From assembly GCA_025331435.1 (NCBI GenBank), contig JAIWNI010000078.1:1-64000 (forward strand): a stretch of DNA of 64,000 nucleotides, written 5' to 3'. The notes beneath the pieces were generated by a model that was given only the letters and a program-made list of their open reading frames with translations, was not told the DNA's origin and searched no databases. The DNA is from Choanephora cucurbitarum. Its lineage: Eukaryota > Mucoromycota > Mucoromycetes > Mucorales > Choanephoraceae. Positions 13,373 to 24,811 of this stretch are shown one piece after another. The position numbers and the translations under genes were made by a program. Position 1 is the stretch's first letter, and the number at the start of each line of letters is the position of its first letter.

Positions 13373-16300
13373 ATGCCCTATACACCTTATACACTGCAGA
13401 CTGTATTGCAGTCTTCAAGAATTGAAGAGGCTATTGTCCCTACACCCACTACTTCTACATCTTCTTTTTTCTCGAGAAGGGCTACTTCACCTGAGACTCA
13501 GGTTGGTTCACCGACTACTCGATATTCAACAACACGCATTGAATCTGTTGGTGCTTGGGGTAAAATAGACCTTTATATATATTGTGCATGCTGAACAAGA
13601 TCTCTAAATCGGCTTGATGACCAGATAGCGACTTGTACTGTGGTACTTCAGATGGTGTCATACTACATTATTCACTTGAAGACAACAATTCTCTAGAAAA
13701 AGTAAGAATAGATGAGAAAACAACTCGATTGTACAGTTTTTCCAATCGCTAAAACAAAGAGGTTACTAGACCATGGCAACTCGTCTCGAAAACACAATCA
13801 ATCTCGGATTAGGCAAACGAATTGTCGAACGCATCTTATTGTTACCACAAGTCTCGAAAGCAGTTGTTTTATGCGGTACCTAATTAGCTTTTGTTTTTCT
13901 AATTTCGGACGATGATTGAACTATCTTTTCTTTTTTTTTTAGATTCGACCTTATCCTTCTTTTCTTTGCCATTTCTTGATCCGATACCTACTTCTTTCAT
14001 TCAGCCGATCAAGGGTGTTGCTTGCTTTACACACGATGTGTGCGAAGAAGGCAGAATAGGAGATGACGGCACGATTGAATTAACTGTCGTGAAAAGAAGG
14101 TCTGTGCAGATTTATAAAATTGGTGAATCCATGTACCTAAAAAAGGTAAAGTAAATGAATACACCCTTAACGGATTGTACTTATTGAATCAATCTTAAGG
14201 AATTACCCCTTTCAGAAACAGCCATCACGGTCACTCGCCATAGCCGTATGCTCTGTCTAGCTGATCAACAATCCTATAAACTTATCGACCTTCAACAGTC
14301 TAACGTGTTCACATTGATCCCAACACCGCAGATACCCATTGCATCACCTACCTTATTGGGCTCACAGCTACTTCCTTGTCCACTTGTATCAGTAGTTCGT
14401 AAAGATGAGTTTCTTTTAGTGAGTGGTGGTTCAGACAATCAGACAATAGGTATCTTTGTCAATGCCTATGGCGAACCCATTCGCGGCACCTTACAATGGA
14501 CACATTATCCAAAGGCGCTATGTGTTGAGTTTCCCTATGTAGCTGCTCTCTTGCGAAACCATACAATCGAAGTGCATAACATTCTTGATCAAAACTTGCT
14601 TCAGACAATCGTATTAGATCCTTCAGTCAATGCCCGAGGCATTTCGTTTGGACATGGTATTAAAGTGTGGCTAAATGATTTGGCCAAAAAGTTGAAGCGT
14701 CAACCTTGGCCAGAAGAAACTGCAGATCTGGAATTGAAAAGTCAGTTACAACGAGAGATCATACGTTATTCGACAGCAGCTGCGCGTATTTTGATTTATG
14801 GAAGAGACACAGTATTGGCACAGGCTACCACACCTCTGACTGTCCAAGTTGATCAGTTGCTAGAAAGGGATCAGGTAGAAGAAGCAATTCGGTTGACAGA
14901 ACAAGCAAGAGAGACTTTGTCAAGTGAGAGTGATCATGCAGATCGACTTAGGTCAGAACTCAACTATAGTTATCAGAAGTTAGGTCTCTTTTTGATCAAA
15001 CAGGGACTCTTTGACGATGCGTTTACCCTTCTTTCTAAGGGCGATGCTGATCCGCGCATGGTAGTACAACTGTTTGATGGTTTGGCACAATCCAAGTGGT
15101 TACAGGAGTCACCTCCTGTGCTTTTGTTCAAAGGCGTGTGCGGATTATTGCAGGAAGTTGGGTCTATAAGAGATATAGTTGAAAGCAATTTGAAGGATTA
15201 TGTTTCAGACAATCTTGCCGAAGCGCGACGCACTTTCTTGACGAATGCAAGTGATGCCCTTGACAATTATCTTTGTGCCGAAAGAGAGAAGCGAAAGGCC
15301 AAGTTGCAACAGCATGATACTTTGTGTAAAGTAATTGACATTTGTCTGCTCAAGCTTTACATGATCAAAAAAGATGATGCAGCTATTTACCGACTTTTGC
15401 AATCACCCAATGACTGCCATATTGAAGACTGTGAAAAGGCATTGATGAAGTCAAAGGTAAAACGAGTCTATAGTTTTTTCTTCTGTCAAATGGTCAAACT
15501 AAGCAGAAAAAATGATTTAATCTATATAGAAATATTATGCACTTTCTATCTTGTACGAGTCTAAACAGATGTACGAACATGTATTGGATATTTGGTCAAA
15601 GTAAGTTAGTTCGGGCTTATTGAAGACAATCGACATTTGTCTATCTACTTACTTTATACCGAAAAAAAAAATAGGCTGCACGCGGGTGAACTTGTCGACA
15701 AAGATTTCAAGGATGGATTGAGTCGAATCAAGCGTTTGTTAACTAGAGACATAGACACAGAAAAGCTACCTCTTTCGGTCATTATGCATTATACCTGGTG
15801 GCTTATGAAACAAAACCCTATGGACGGTGTAGAAGTCTTCACAAAATCGCCTCGTAAACAAGATATGGATCCTGATGAGATTCTTGATAAATTGGAAACA
15901 TATGGCCACGAAAGTGTCCGTGTCTATCTAGAATATCTTGTTCAAGTAGAACAGAGTGACCGAGCTGAATACCATACACGTTTGGCTTGTAGTTATGTAA
16001 AGGACGTCTGTTGTGAATTGAACAAAAATCCCGTATTAATGACAACCTTTGGTAAACAATCTATATTATTCATAAAAAGTTTCCTCTTCTATTTTTCTTA
16101 AACTTTTTCTTTTTTAGTGGAACAATTCAAACAGAGCATAAACCCTTCCAAGGCGGACAAATCAAAGGAATTAGAAACTCGCACACTAACAAAGTCTACT
16201 TTTGTTAGCTATCTAGGCTTACAACAACAACACTCAAAATTGGCTCGAACACGTCTTGTTTTGATTCGCATGCTTCAGAATTCATCTGTTTATTATCCTG

Positions 16301-17281
16301 AAGTTTTACTGGATGCATTGACAAAGGCAGGTCCTTTAGACATCGAGAAAGTGATTGTTTATGGAAGAGTAAGTTGTGCTTGATAGACCATCAAGTTTCT
16401 GTTGTTCCAATTCAACCTCAATTAGCTAAATAGACACAAAGAAGCACTTGATACTCTCATTCATGATCTCTCTGATTTTGTGGGAGCAGAAACATACTGC
16501 GTAACGAATGGAAAAAGTGCAGGCATCACTCCACCAGCCATTATCAATACACAAGCAGCAACAGTTCAGACACTACCAAGAACATCTTCTTTGGCAGCAT
16601 CCATTGATAAGCCCCTACCTCTTGCTATCATTGAGGATGATTCGGTTTCTTCTGAGCAATGGCAAGAGAGAAGTGCTTTATTTACTATGCTGTTCAAATC
16701 TTATCTTGCTATTAAAGACAGGTAATCAAGTTATTCAAAGAACAACTGCTGTATTCTAAAAGAAATGATAGCGATTTAATGATGTATCGCAGTATGCATC
16801 TGTTAAACACACAAGGTGTTTATCTTGATGTTTTAGAGGTAGTATATTTTAGTAAAATAATACGAAGAAAACAAAAGCTTATCATTCTTCAAATGTCTTA
16901 AGGTGCTTGATATCATTCCTGAAGAGTGGCCACTTGATTTGTTACAAGATTTTCTTATACGATCCCTTAGACGATCCTTGGATGACTACAAAGAAAGTCA
17001 GATTGTATTGGGTCTAAGTCGAGGAGAAAATGTGATGGTATGAACGAATCAATCAGTGGAGAGGGATTATATGTTGATTGTTCTTTGTGTTTGTATTATA
17101 GGTGAGTGGAGAACTTATCAAGATGCACAAGGAAATTGGCCCTGTTTATTTAGACGATCAAACAGCCTGTTTGAGGTGTCATCGTGGATTTATGGGCTCT
17201 GATGCTGTAAGAGAAAGTGAACATGGCCAATTACTTCACCTTCCATGTGCCAAGCTCTTCGGTCTTATTGAAGACAACTAA
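13373..17281 (+). CDS. Vps3/TGFBRAP1-type CORVET tethering subunit
   Basis: Twelve exons join in phase to 1061 aa: 13373-13559, 13625-13701, 13770-13875, 13943-14145, 14200-15456, 15530-15600, 15675-16051, 16118-16368, 16426-16721, 16793-16838, 16903-17037 and 17102-17281. The first 400 residues form a CNH (citron-homology) beta-propeller (LYCGTSDGVILHYSL; FPYVAALLRNHTIEVH). A helical clathrin-repeat-like solenoid follows (GVEVFTKSPRKQDMDPDEIL, EYHTRLACSYVKDV). The C-terminus ends in a Vps39_2-type zinc site (CLRCHRGF..HLPC). The order and the VFTK/DPDEI block fit TGFBRAP1/Vps3 rather than Vps39/Vam6. The subunit binds Rab5-type GTPases and tethers early endosomes. It starts only 66 bp after the stop of the J-protein gene. 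Confidence 0.85.
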
Positions 17282-18004
17282 AGATTGTTAGACGTCACTG
17301 TTTTTCCACACAATACTTGTACAATCTGGCGCATAAAACAAATCCACTTTTGCTGAATCAAAACGTTTTATCTTAAAGAAATATAAATACACATACATAC
17401 GTATTTCCCTTTAGAAAACAGTTTAAAGAAAAAATAGAGCGAACAAGCTTCAAAGTAATTTAGTTTTTTATTTGAGTTGCAGATGTTCATCTTTATAATA
17501 TTTTACAAGGCACTGTCTTCGATATCTTCGCAATTAATGTTTGACAATCAATAGGTGTCTTCTAGTTGTAGGTGACTCAATGTGTGTGTGTGACAGGGAT
17601 GCAGGTTATTTTCTTAAGCTGACTTTCTGGCTTGTGAAATTTTCTAAACACATGCGACAAACACAAAACCATGCTACTATAATTAGTTTTGCACTTGAAA
17701 GGGTTTTCAAGCAAGTTGTTCATGAATACATTTATCATGAGCGACGAAGGTTGTCAGACAACCTCAATAGCTTTTTACCCAAAATCTTTGAAAAACCTTT
17801 GGCATAAGTGAACATCAAAACACCGTCAGTTATCAGAAGAGAAAAGTTAGTTGAAGCAGAGGAATCTCTTCTCTATGAACGAGCTGCTTTTCTTACACAA
17901 GCTCAGTCAAAATAAGAAATGTTTCGTTGCAAGCAAGTTGAGAGTGGAATGATGCTATGTGAATTGATTCATTTAGGATTACTCCAATAAACCAGTATAC
18001 CGCT
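17282..18004. other. Intergenic, relic-like DNA with an open frame at 17541-17807
   Basis: After the Vps3-like gene, a plus-strand frame at 17541-17807 reads as a charged helical protein fragment (ALERVFKQVVHEYIYHERRR) and stays coherent for about 100 nt past its TAA (VIRREKLVEAEESLLYERAA). It ends at another stop near 17915. It has no start context, splice pattern or known domain. It may be a decayed transposon or gene fragment. Confidence 0.3.
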
Positions 18005-18188
18005 AGAAATTAGTTGCTTTGAAGTAAGCCTTCTTTATCTCTCGGTTTCCTTGTGACTACTGAAGAATGGAGAAGAAAATGGATCAAGGCGTAGCAGAAG
18101 AGAGCCTGCTTAGAAGCTGTCAGATCAGCTCACTAAAGAACGAATCGAATGTGTGACAAACTAAAGCTGTACTAGGTGCATTTGTTTT
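18005..18188 (+). repeat. Left arm of a 184-bp inverted repeat
   Basis: This block is the reverse complement of 18578-18761, with only about six mismatches in 184 bp by eye, all of them transitions. The outer end begins AGAAATTAG and the inner end runs to TGCATTTGTTTT. The two arms are 389 bp apart. The sequence resembles the terminal repeats of a small non-autonomous DNA transposon or a fold-back element, but no clear target duplication flanks it. Confidence 0.85.
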
Positions 18189-18577
18189 GGAATCACATGC
18201 ATCAACGTTACAAGATTTCTGTATTTCACGAGTAAATACATCTATGCACAATTGCCGCAAACCATTGCTTATTTTTTAGACCAATTTGTCATACACGATC
18301 TGATCTCATACTGCTTAAGCTTCAACCCTATAAAGACGCTTTTACCTGCTTTTTGAGAAAATCTATAGCAAGTCATTTCCGATGAGTCTAGATTCAAAGA
18401 GAGAGAGAAGAAATATAATTGACAGCGCAATGCTTTTTTTTGACGTATGATCGGCCTTGTCATCAAAAAGAGGTGCATATTCGTTTGTGTTCCTCCCTAA
18501 TTGATTATATAAATCAGTTTCAAAAGGTCCATATAAGACTGGTGATGCAAAAGAAAAGGTCATTAACCTGAAAATGA
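18189..18577. other. Spacer between the inverted-repeat arms
   Basis: The 389-bp spacer has a minus-strand frame that runs from within the right arm (18590) to 18363, reading SFASPVLYGPFETDLYNQLG. It has no recognised domain and is too short and isolated to call as a gene. Confidence 0.4.
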
Positions 18578-18761
18578 AAAATAAATGCATCTAATACAGC
18601 TTTAGTTTGTCACGCATTCGATTCGTTCTTTAGTGAGCTGATCTGGCGGCTTCTAAGCAGGCTCTCTTCTGCTACGCCTTGATCCATTTTCTTCTCCATT
18701 CTTCAGTAGTCACAAGGAAACCGAGAGATAAAGAAGGCTTACTTCAAAGCAACTAATTTCT
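18578..18761 (-). repeat. Right arm of the 184-bp inverted repeat
   Basis: This is the near-perfect reverse complement of 18005-18188. It ends CTAATTTCT at the outer boundary and is followed by a TGTG-rich stretch. Near-identity of the arms implies recent formation or gene conversion between them. Confidence 0.85.
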
Positions 18762-19390
18762 AATAGTGTGTGTTAGTGTGTGTATACGTGTAGGTGTTAG
18801 ACTGTTCCAAGTGAATTGACAAATAGGAAAGAGTTAGAAAGCTAAAATGCTTGTGATAATTAAGATCTTCTTTTAACTTCTTAAATTGATTCTGCTTTAT
18901 TGCTTCATCTCAGAAGCACTTTGATAAGGTTCTTGTGGTCTGTTTCTTTAGATTTCATTTTATTTAGAAGGCCTCTCAAACTCCGTATCACATTTCACAC
19001 ACATATAGGCCCGCACAAATGAAAAACCAAGAGAACAGCTTTTCTGTTTCTGGAATCTTATCTCGGAACCAAAAAGGAACTTATGCACTACCCGAGAATG
19101 AGCATCTATTTATACATGCAATTTTCGTTTAAACGTATAATGCCGTACAAGCCTTAACGAGAGAGTAGATAGATGATTGGATCGACAGAGACTAAATTTG
19201 TACTTTATTTTTGATCCAATCATTAAGACCAACAATGTACCTGACTTGTAAACCCCGAAAAAAGTTTTTTTTTCTTGCTTAAATTAAGATAAGTGATTCC
19301 TGTTTCTTTCTTTCTTTTTCCCTCTTTTCTCTATAAAGAAAAAGAATTCGTCTTCTCTTTCTTCTCATTTTAGTCGTTATCTAATTAAAC
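18762..19390. promoter_or_regulatory. 5' flank of the desaturase gene
   Basis: No gene is seen. The last 130 bp carry pyrimidine-rich runs (TTTCTTTCTTTCTTTTTCCC) and a TATAAA at about 19332, some 60 bp before the ATG, the kind of core promoter common in strongly expressed fungal genes. Promoter identity is inferred from position only. Confidence 0.4.
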
Positions 19391-21060
19391 ATGAGCAGTC
19401 AAGGTAACAGATTGTTTTCTGGTTTTTTATATTCCTTTGGCTTTCATTGAATATTTTCCCCAATATTTGGCAATTTTGAATCTAAACAATTTGTAACACC
19501 CAATTATATTAGAGCCCCAAGTCTTCACTAGAAAGCAGTTTGAAGATAACAATCAAGCAGTGAGAGATGGTGTTGATGGTGCAAAGAAATACATTGTTAT
19601 CGACAGCAAGCTTTATGATGTAACTGAATTTATTGAAGATCATCCTGGTGGCCAAGCTGTTCTTTTGACTAGTGTTGGAAGAGATGTAACAGGTAAAGAC
19701 ACAAAAAAAGTTTTTCTGACTAAATTCACTAATTATTTTTTAAAGATGTTTTCCATTCCATGCATCCCGATTCAGCACACGAAATTCTTGCCAATTACTA
19801 TGCTGGTGACTTGGAGAAACCTACATACAAAGATGAACAAAGTGAAAAAAGCGCCAGGTTTGCCGCTGAAATGCGTGAACTTCGTGAAAAACTCAAGAAT
19901 GAAGGTTATTTTAAGTCAAGTAAGCTTTTCTATGCTTACAAAGTCCTCTCTACACTTGTCTTGTGTGCTGCTGGTCTTGCACTCTTGTACGCTTATGGTC
20001 GCACTTCTACTTTAGCTGTCGTTGTCTCGGCCATGATCATTGGTATTTTCTGGCAACAATGTGGTTGGTTAGCTCATGATTTTGGTCATCATCAATGTTT
20101 TGAGGATCGCTCTTTGAACGATCTTACTATCTGCTTTTTGGGTAACTTTTGTCAAGGTTTCTCTTTATCATGGTAAGAATCACATATATACATAAAAAGG
20201 GGGAAGAATGATGTTTTTTTTAAAAAAAAAGTGGTGTGATTATCACGTTCATTTTGCAATACATTGGAACTTATACTGTATTTTTTTTAAAAAAAAGGTG
20301 GAAGAACAAGCACAACACACACCATGCCAGTACTAATGTTCACGGTCAAGATCCTGATATTGACACTGCACCTGTTTTGTTATGGGACGAATATGCCTCT
20401 GCTGCTTACTACGGATCTTTGGATTCTGAACCTACAATGTTGTCTCGTTTCCTTGCCGAAAGTGTCTTGCCCTATCAAACACGTTACTACTTCTTTGTTC
20501 TCGCTTTCGCTCGTTTCTCTTGGGCTATTCAATCCCTTATTTATTCCTTCAATGAAGGTGCCCTTAACAAGTCTGCGAAAACCAACTTCTTTGAACGCTT
20601 TTGTTTGATTAGTCATTGGTTCTTGTTTGGTGCCTGCGCTATTGCTTGGAACAGTAGTGTTTACAACATGGTTCTCTTCTTCTTGGTCAGCCAAGCCACT
20701 ACTGGCTATACCTTGGCTCTCGTGTTTGCCCTGAACCACAACGGTATGCCTGTTGTTAGTGAAGAAAAGGCAAAAACAATAGAGTTTTTCGAACTTCAAG
20801 TTTTGACAGGCCGTGATGTGACACTTCCTGCTATTGGTGATTGGTTCTTTGGTGGCTTGAACTATCAAATTGAACACCATGTGTTCCCTGACATGCCTCG
20901 TCACAACCTCCCTAAGGTGAAGCCAATGGTTAAGTCCATCTGCCAAAAGTACAACGTCTATTATCACGATACTGGTTTCATCAAGGGCACTTTAGAGGTC
21001 TTGAAGACTTTAGACATTACCTCCAACCTGTCATTACAATTAAGTAAAAAGGCATTCTAA
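19391..21060 (+). CDS. Delta-6-type front-end fatty-acid desaturase with cytochrome b5 domain
   Basis: Exons 19391-19403, 19513-19692, 19746-20172 and 20298-21060 give 460 aa. Residues 10-90 form a fused cytochrome b5 domain with the heme motif HPGG (48-51). Three histidine boxes bind the di-iron centre: HDFGHH (175-180), HNTHH (212-216) and QIEHH (397-401). The Gln in place of the first His of box 3 marks front-end desaturases. Mucorales enzymes of this type make gamma-linolenic acid from linoleic acid in the ER membrane. Hydrophobic segments lie around residues 130-170 and 270-345. Choice between delta-6 and a neighbouring regiospecificity rests on lineage expectation, not a diagnostic residue. 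Intron 3 contains a second candidate acceptor that would add residues in frame (see findings). Confidence 0.9.
20173..20297 (+). other. Desaturase intron 3 with two matching T8A8-9 acceptor blocks
   Basis: The intron holds two copies of a T8A8-9 block, each ending in AG followed by (G)TGG: one at 20214-20234 and one at 20281-20300. The downstream AG gives the family-standard WWKNKHNTHH. Use of the upstream AG (20230-20231) keeps the frame open through the rest of the intron. Confidence 0.6.
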
Positions 21061-21183
21061 TACAATTCATTCATATCTCATGTAAACATCATTTTCTATA
21101 TATTGCATCTCTTAAGCAGAAATAAAAATAATAACATACAAATTTATGCATCTTTTTTAAGGTTCTAATGTGTCATCTATAGC

Positions 21184-23324
21184 TTATTTGTTTGCTCTTT
21201 GTCTTCGGCTCTTATCAAGCTCGACAACGTACTCATATCTTTGTTGACTAAGAGTGGTTTCGCCAAAAGATGCAGCTGCCAATCTTTGGAGGAAGAAAAA
21301 AATTGTTACAAAATGAATAAGCAAATGAATGACTACACACTTACCTAGCCAAGTTCATGCGGAGCATAAGTTCTTCTTGCGTAGGAAGTTCAGTACTGTT
21401 TTCAGTGGCAGCTTTACGCTCATTGACAAAAGATGTTTGAATATACTAAATAATCGTTTCAGTAAGAAGAAAACTCAACTGAATATTGAATGAATTAACT
21501 TACTTCAGAGACTTCATCAGAGATATCATAAGTATTGAATTTGGCGGAATGAATGAATTTTCTGAAGAGGTTTAATGTGTCTTCAGAAGGAGTCATAATA
21601 TCCACTTTGTCTAATGAATTGTTGGGTAAGAGAGAAATAGAACAATGATTCTATTTTAAGGAAAAGAAATTAGAAATATTCTAAAGCTTTTCTGTGTTTC
21701 TTATTTAACTTACAGGGAACATAGATTTAGATGAAGATAAGGAAAGGATGCTGATATCAGTGTCAAAGTCATATTGACTATAAGGGAACTCGTACGTTAA
21801 AGTTTGATGTTGAATTAGATTTTGAAGAGCTTGGAAGTTGCGAACACCTGATTCCACAAGCTGTCCTTCATCTAATACAGTTTCATCTACTAAAAGAACA
21901 GTACCATCAACTAGTTGAAGCACACCTGCCTCAAGGTTTTCATTCACACTTTTGGGAGCAAATTTAGTCTTGTTTAAGCCGTCAATAGTCAATGGCAGGT
22001 TAACACTATGTACAATCAGGCTATTTAACAGATTGGCTAATGACCTAGATGATGGGTTATTCAATGTAAGGAAATGAGCCTCCTTCTCTTCTTCTGTTGT
22101 CTGATGAGAAGGAAATCCGCTAACGTTTAATGTGAAATTGCCGATCTTTAAGCCTCTATTTTTTACAGTACTATATGATGTTAAGTCAGGTTAGTTTGAT
22201 CAATCTATCATCCCTTAAACTACCTACACTCTGGAAATCAATTGAAACAAGATAAATTCAGCAACAAGCTTGTCTCCTCCAAGCACAGATGCAAGATAAT
22301 CAATCAGCTGTGCGCGGGTCTCATGTGCTTGATTGAATTCAACAGAGCTTGCAATGGGGCTACTGTTAATGCCGTCAAGGCTGTTAAAGGCAATTGCATG
22401 CACAACAGGCAAGCCAGCAAAAGCATCCAAAATGGAATCAAACTCCATTTCATTGTGTTGCGACTGTGTTTGAACACTAGATCCTCGAACAGCAACAATC
22501 TCGATTAGCTGACCTACTTTGATTGTCTCTGCCTGATCATTATAGAATTTGACTATAGCAGATTGGTGCGTAGCTCCAGGCAAAGGATATTTCTTTACCA
22601 TAATTTCATTTCGTTCTTCAATTTCAAGTCGGTTGATCTGATCACTTAATGAATCTAAAGCAAATCTATTAATCCACAACTCTGTTGTTCTGACATTTTG
22701 GCATTACCTGAATTGTGGTAAGCTTCTCTAGCCCATTCATTTTCACCTGGTGGGGAAACACAATAGACAATTGTTCGTTCGCTGAGGTGTTCATTTCGCA
22801 TCACTTGTTCCTCATCAACCTATTTTTGTTCGTCATTCACTCTTTTTGCTCTTATATCGAAACACATTTTTCTCTTTACCTCTCCTTCAAGCGGCTCATC
22901 TGTATAGCGGTAACAATGCAATCTTGCATTGCCATTTCTGTCTAATTTCTCATATGCAGACACAAACATCTCTTGACCCAAACCAGTATCTTGAATCATA
23001 CAACGGAAACGTACAAGCGAGTTTTTGGGTACTTGTTGTACAGGGATGTCATTTAAGGAAATGATCTATTCTCGCTTGCTTAGTGAGATGTTTCTGAATG
23101 TTTGTCCCCATTTTCCTCTTTCTTCCTTACCTGTTGTCGACAGTTCTTCAAAATTTCGAGAAAGCGTGAAGAAGGATCGAAGAGAGCAGGTGAGTTTGCT
23201 TTGTCCTCAGTATAGTTTTCTACAGAAACAACATAGTTGAGTACTTGTTTCGTGATTGTCTTCTAGCTTCTGTACCAAAGAGCTCATCAATGTATTGTAA
23301 GGGCTCCGTAATGGGGTTGGACAT
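21184..23324 (-). CDS. MCM-binding protein (MCMBP/ETG1 type)
   Basis: Nine exons (23324-23276, 23198-23131, 23065-22880, 22819-22708, 22681-22228, 22170-21714, 21650-21504, 21445-21345, 21283-21184) sum to 557 aa in phase. The N-terminus holds SLNDIPVQQVPKNSLVRFRC followed by MIQDTG and, later, an RTIVYCVSPPGENEW segment. The middle has LPVVHAIAFNSLDG and LIDYLASVLGGDKLVAEF, followed by the family ISRV step. These are the conserved blocks of MCMBP, which binds MCM2-7 in the nucleus and assists MCM complex assembly and unloading. Length is close to that of plant and animal homologues. It converges on the desaturase gene with 123 bp between stops. Confidence 0.85.
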
Positions 23325-24811
23325 GGTGTATATGCTAAAGTAAGTTATAAGAAACAAAAATAAAAAACACAGAATTTAGCTACGACATTGATATAGTGGC
23401 TTTTTTGTTTTCAAATAAAATAAATGCTTAACTAATTTTTTTTATTTTTTCACTGAGCATTGTCCACTTTTTTTTTGCATAAAGACAAACAATATCTTAT
23501 TCAGTAATATCAAGGAACAGAATTCTCATTGAGAAGAGTACCATCCTTGTTGATAATGTTAGAAAAATATTCTGCTATGAATATCTCAAAAATTAAAACA
23601 TAATAGCTTCAGTCATAAAGATGCTGCCTTCATAAATGGTTTCTTCAAGGAACTCTTCCTGAAAAATTATACTTCAAGCAAGGGTGTTTTTGGCCTTTTG
23701 GATATCAAACACAAAGTCTTTGGAAAGAGATGAAAGGCAACAATGATTTGCTGGTCTTCCTGATACTTTAATCTCATTTGTTTCTGGCTCCATATGTTTA
23801 TAAGCCTATATCAAAGAAGTCAACTGCAGACAACCTATTTTCATCAGAAGTATCCGTATCATATCAAGAAACCTCTTAGTTCCATTTTTGAACAGCTGTT
23901 AAACAGCCTCGCTCAATCTTCTCTAAAGCAACAACATGGATTTAGTAATGAGTTTGGGAAGACGGATTTCTTGTTCCTGATTTTCGAGAACCCATTACAT
24001 ACAAAAGTAGACATCTGAGCAGTTGTTTTTATCGCTTTTTGTTTAGATCAATAACAACAAGTTCAGCTCTAAGCCGCTTTATTCTTACTATTGCATTCAG
24101 AAACCACGTTTAGGGATAACTCGATGACCTATATACGATTCTTCATGACATTTATAGAGTGGAAGATAACCAGTCTTTCTATACTACTGACTTTGTTGTC
24201 CACTAGAATTAATTAGCTTGTCATAATCAGCTTCTTTTTTAACTTCTTTCTTTGGACCCTTTTGAGCGACTCATTCGCCTTCAGCGATACTAAGCTTATT
24301 GCTCCTTATTTCAAAGGTATCATGTTCTTTGAATAGAAACACATCCGATTGTTCTGATATCAAAGGCAGAACTATCAGCCGATCTGCATAATACCTGCTC
24401 CCTCTCCATTTTGAAGTCTTTTTTAAGCTTCACCCATTTGACCTTTGGAGTGAACTTTCTATAACTAGGAACTAACAAGTGCAAATAGCTTTTCATAGTA
24501 AGGAAATCGTTTTGTATCCTGATTCTAATAGCGTTTTCAAATTTGCTTCTTCATTCTTCTATTGCTTGCCACTTCTGAAATTCTACTTGGTTTGGAACAG
24601 TCTTGGGTTGTTGCAGTCTATTAGATTTAGAAGGCATGTGCCTTACAATACACACAAGATGCTCTGATTTAATTGATTTTTTTTTAATATGAAGAGTGCC
24701 TGGTTTATTTTTAAAATATTTTCTAGCTGCCTTTAAATTTGTTTGTTTTTATATGATTTCCTAAAAATAATTTTTAGATTTTCCTCTTCTTCTCTTAGTT
24801 ATATTTTCATC
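23325..24811. other. 1.5-kb intergenic stretch
   Basis: This contains the MCMBP 5' flank and, at the right end, the VTC gene 5' flank. Short plus-strand open frames at 23794-24018 and 24479-24667 show no family resemblance. The stretch is AT-rich and I see no RNA gene or repeat in it. Confidence 0.4.
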
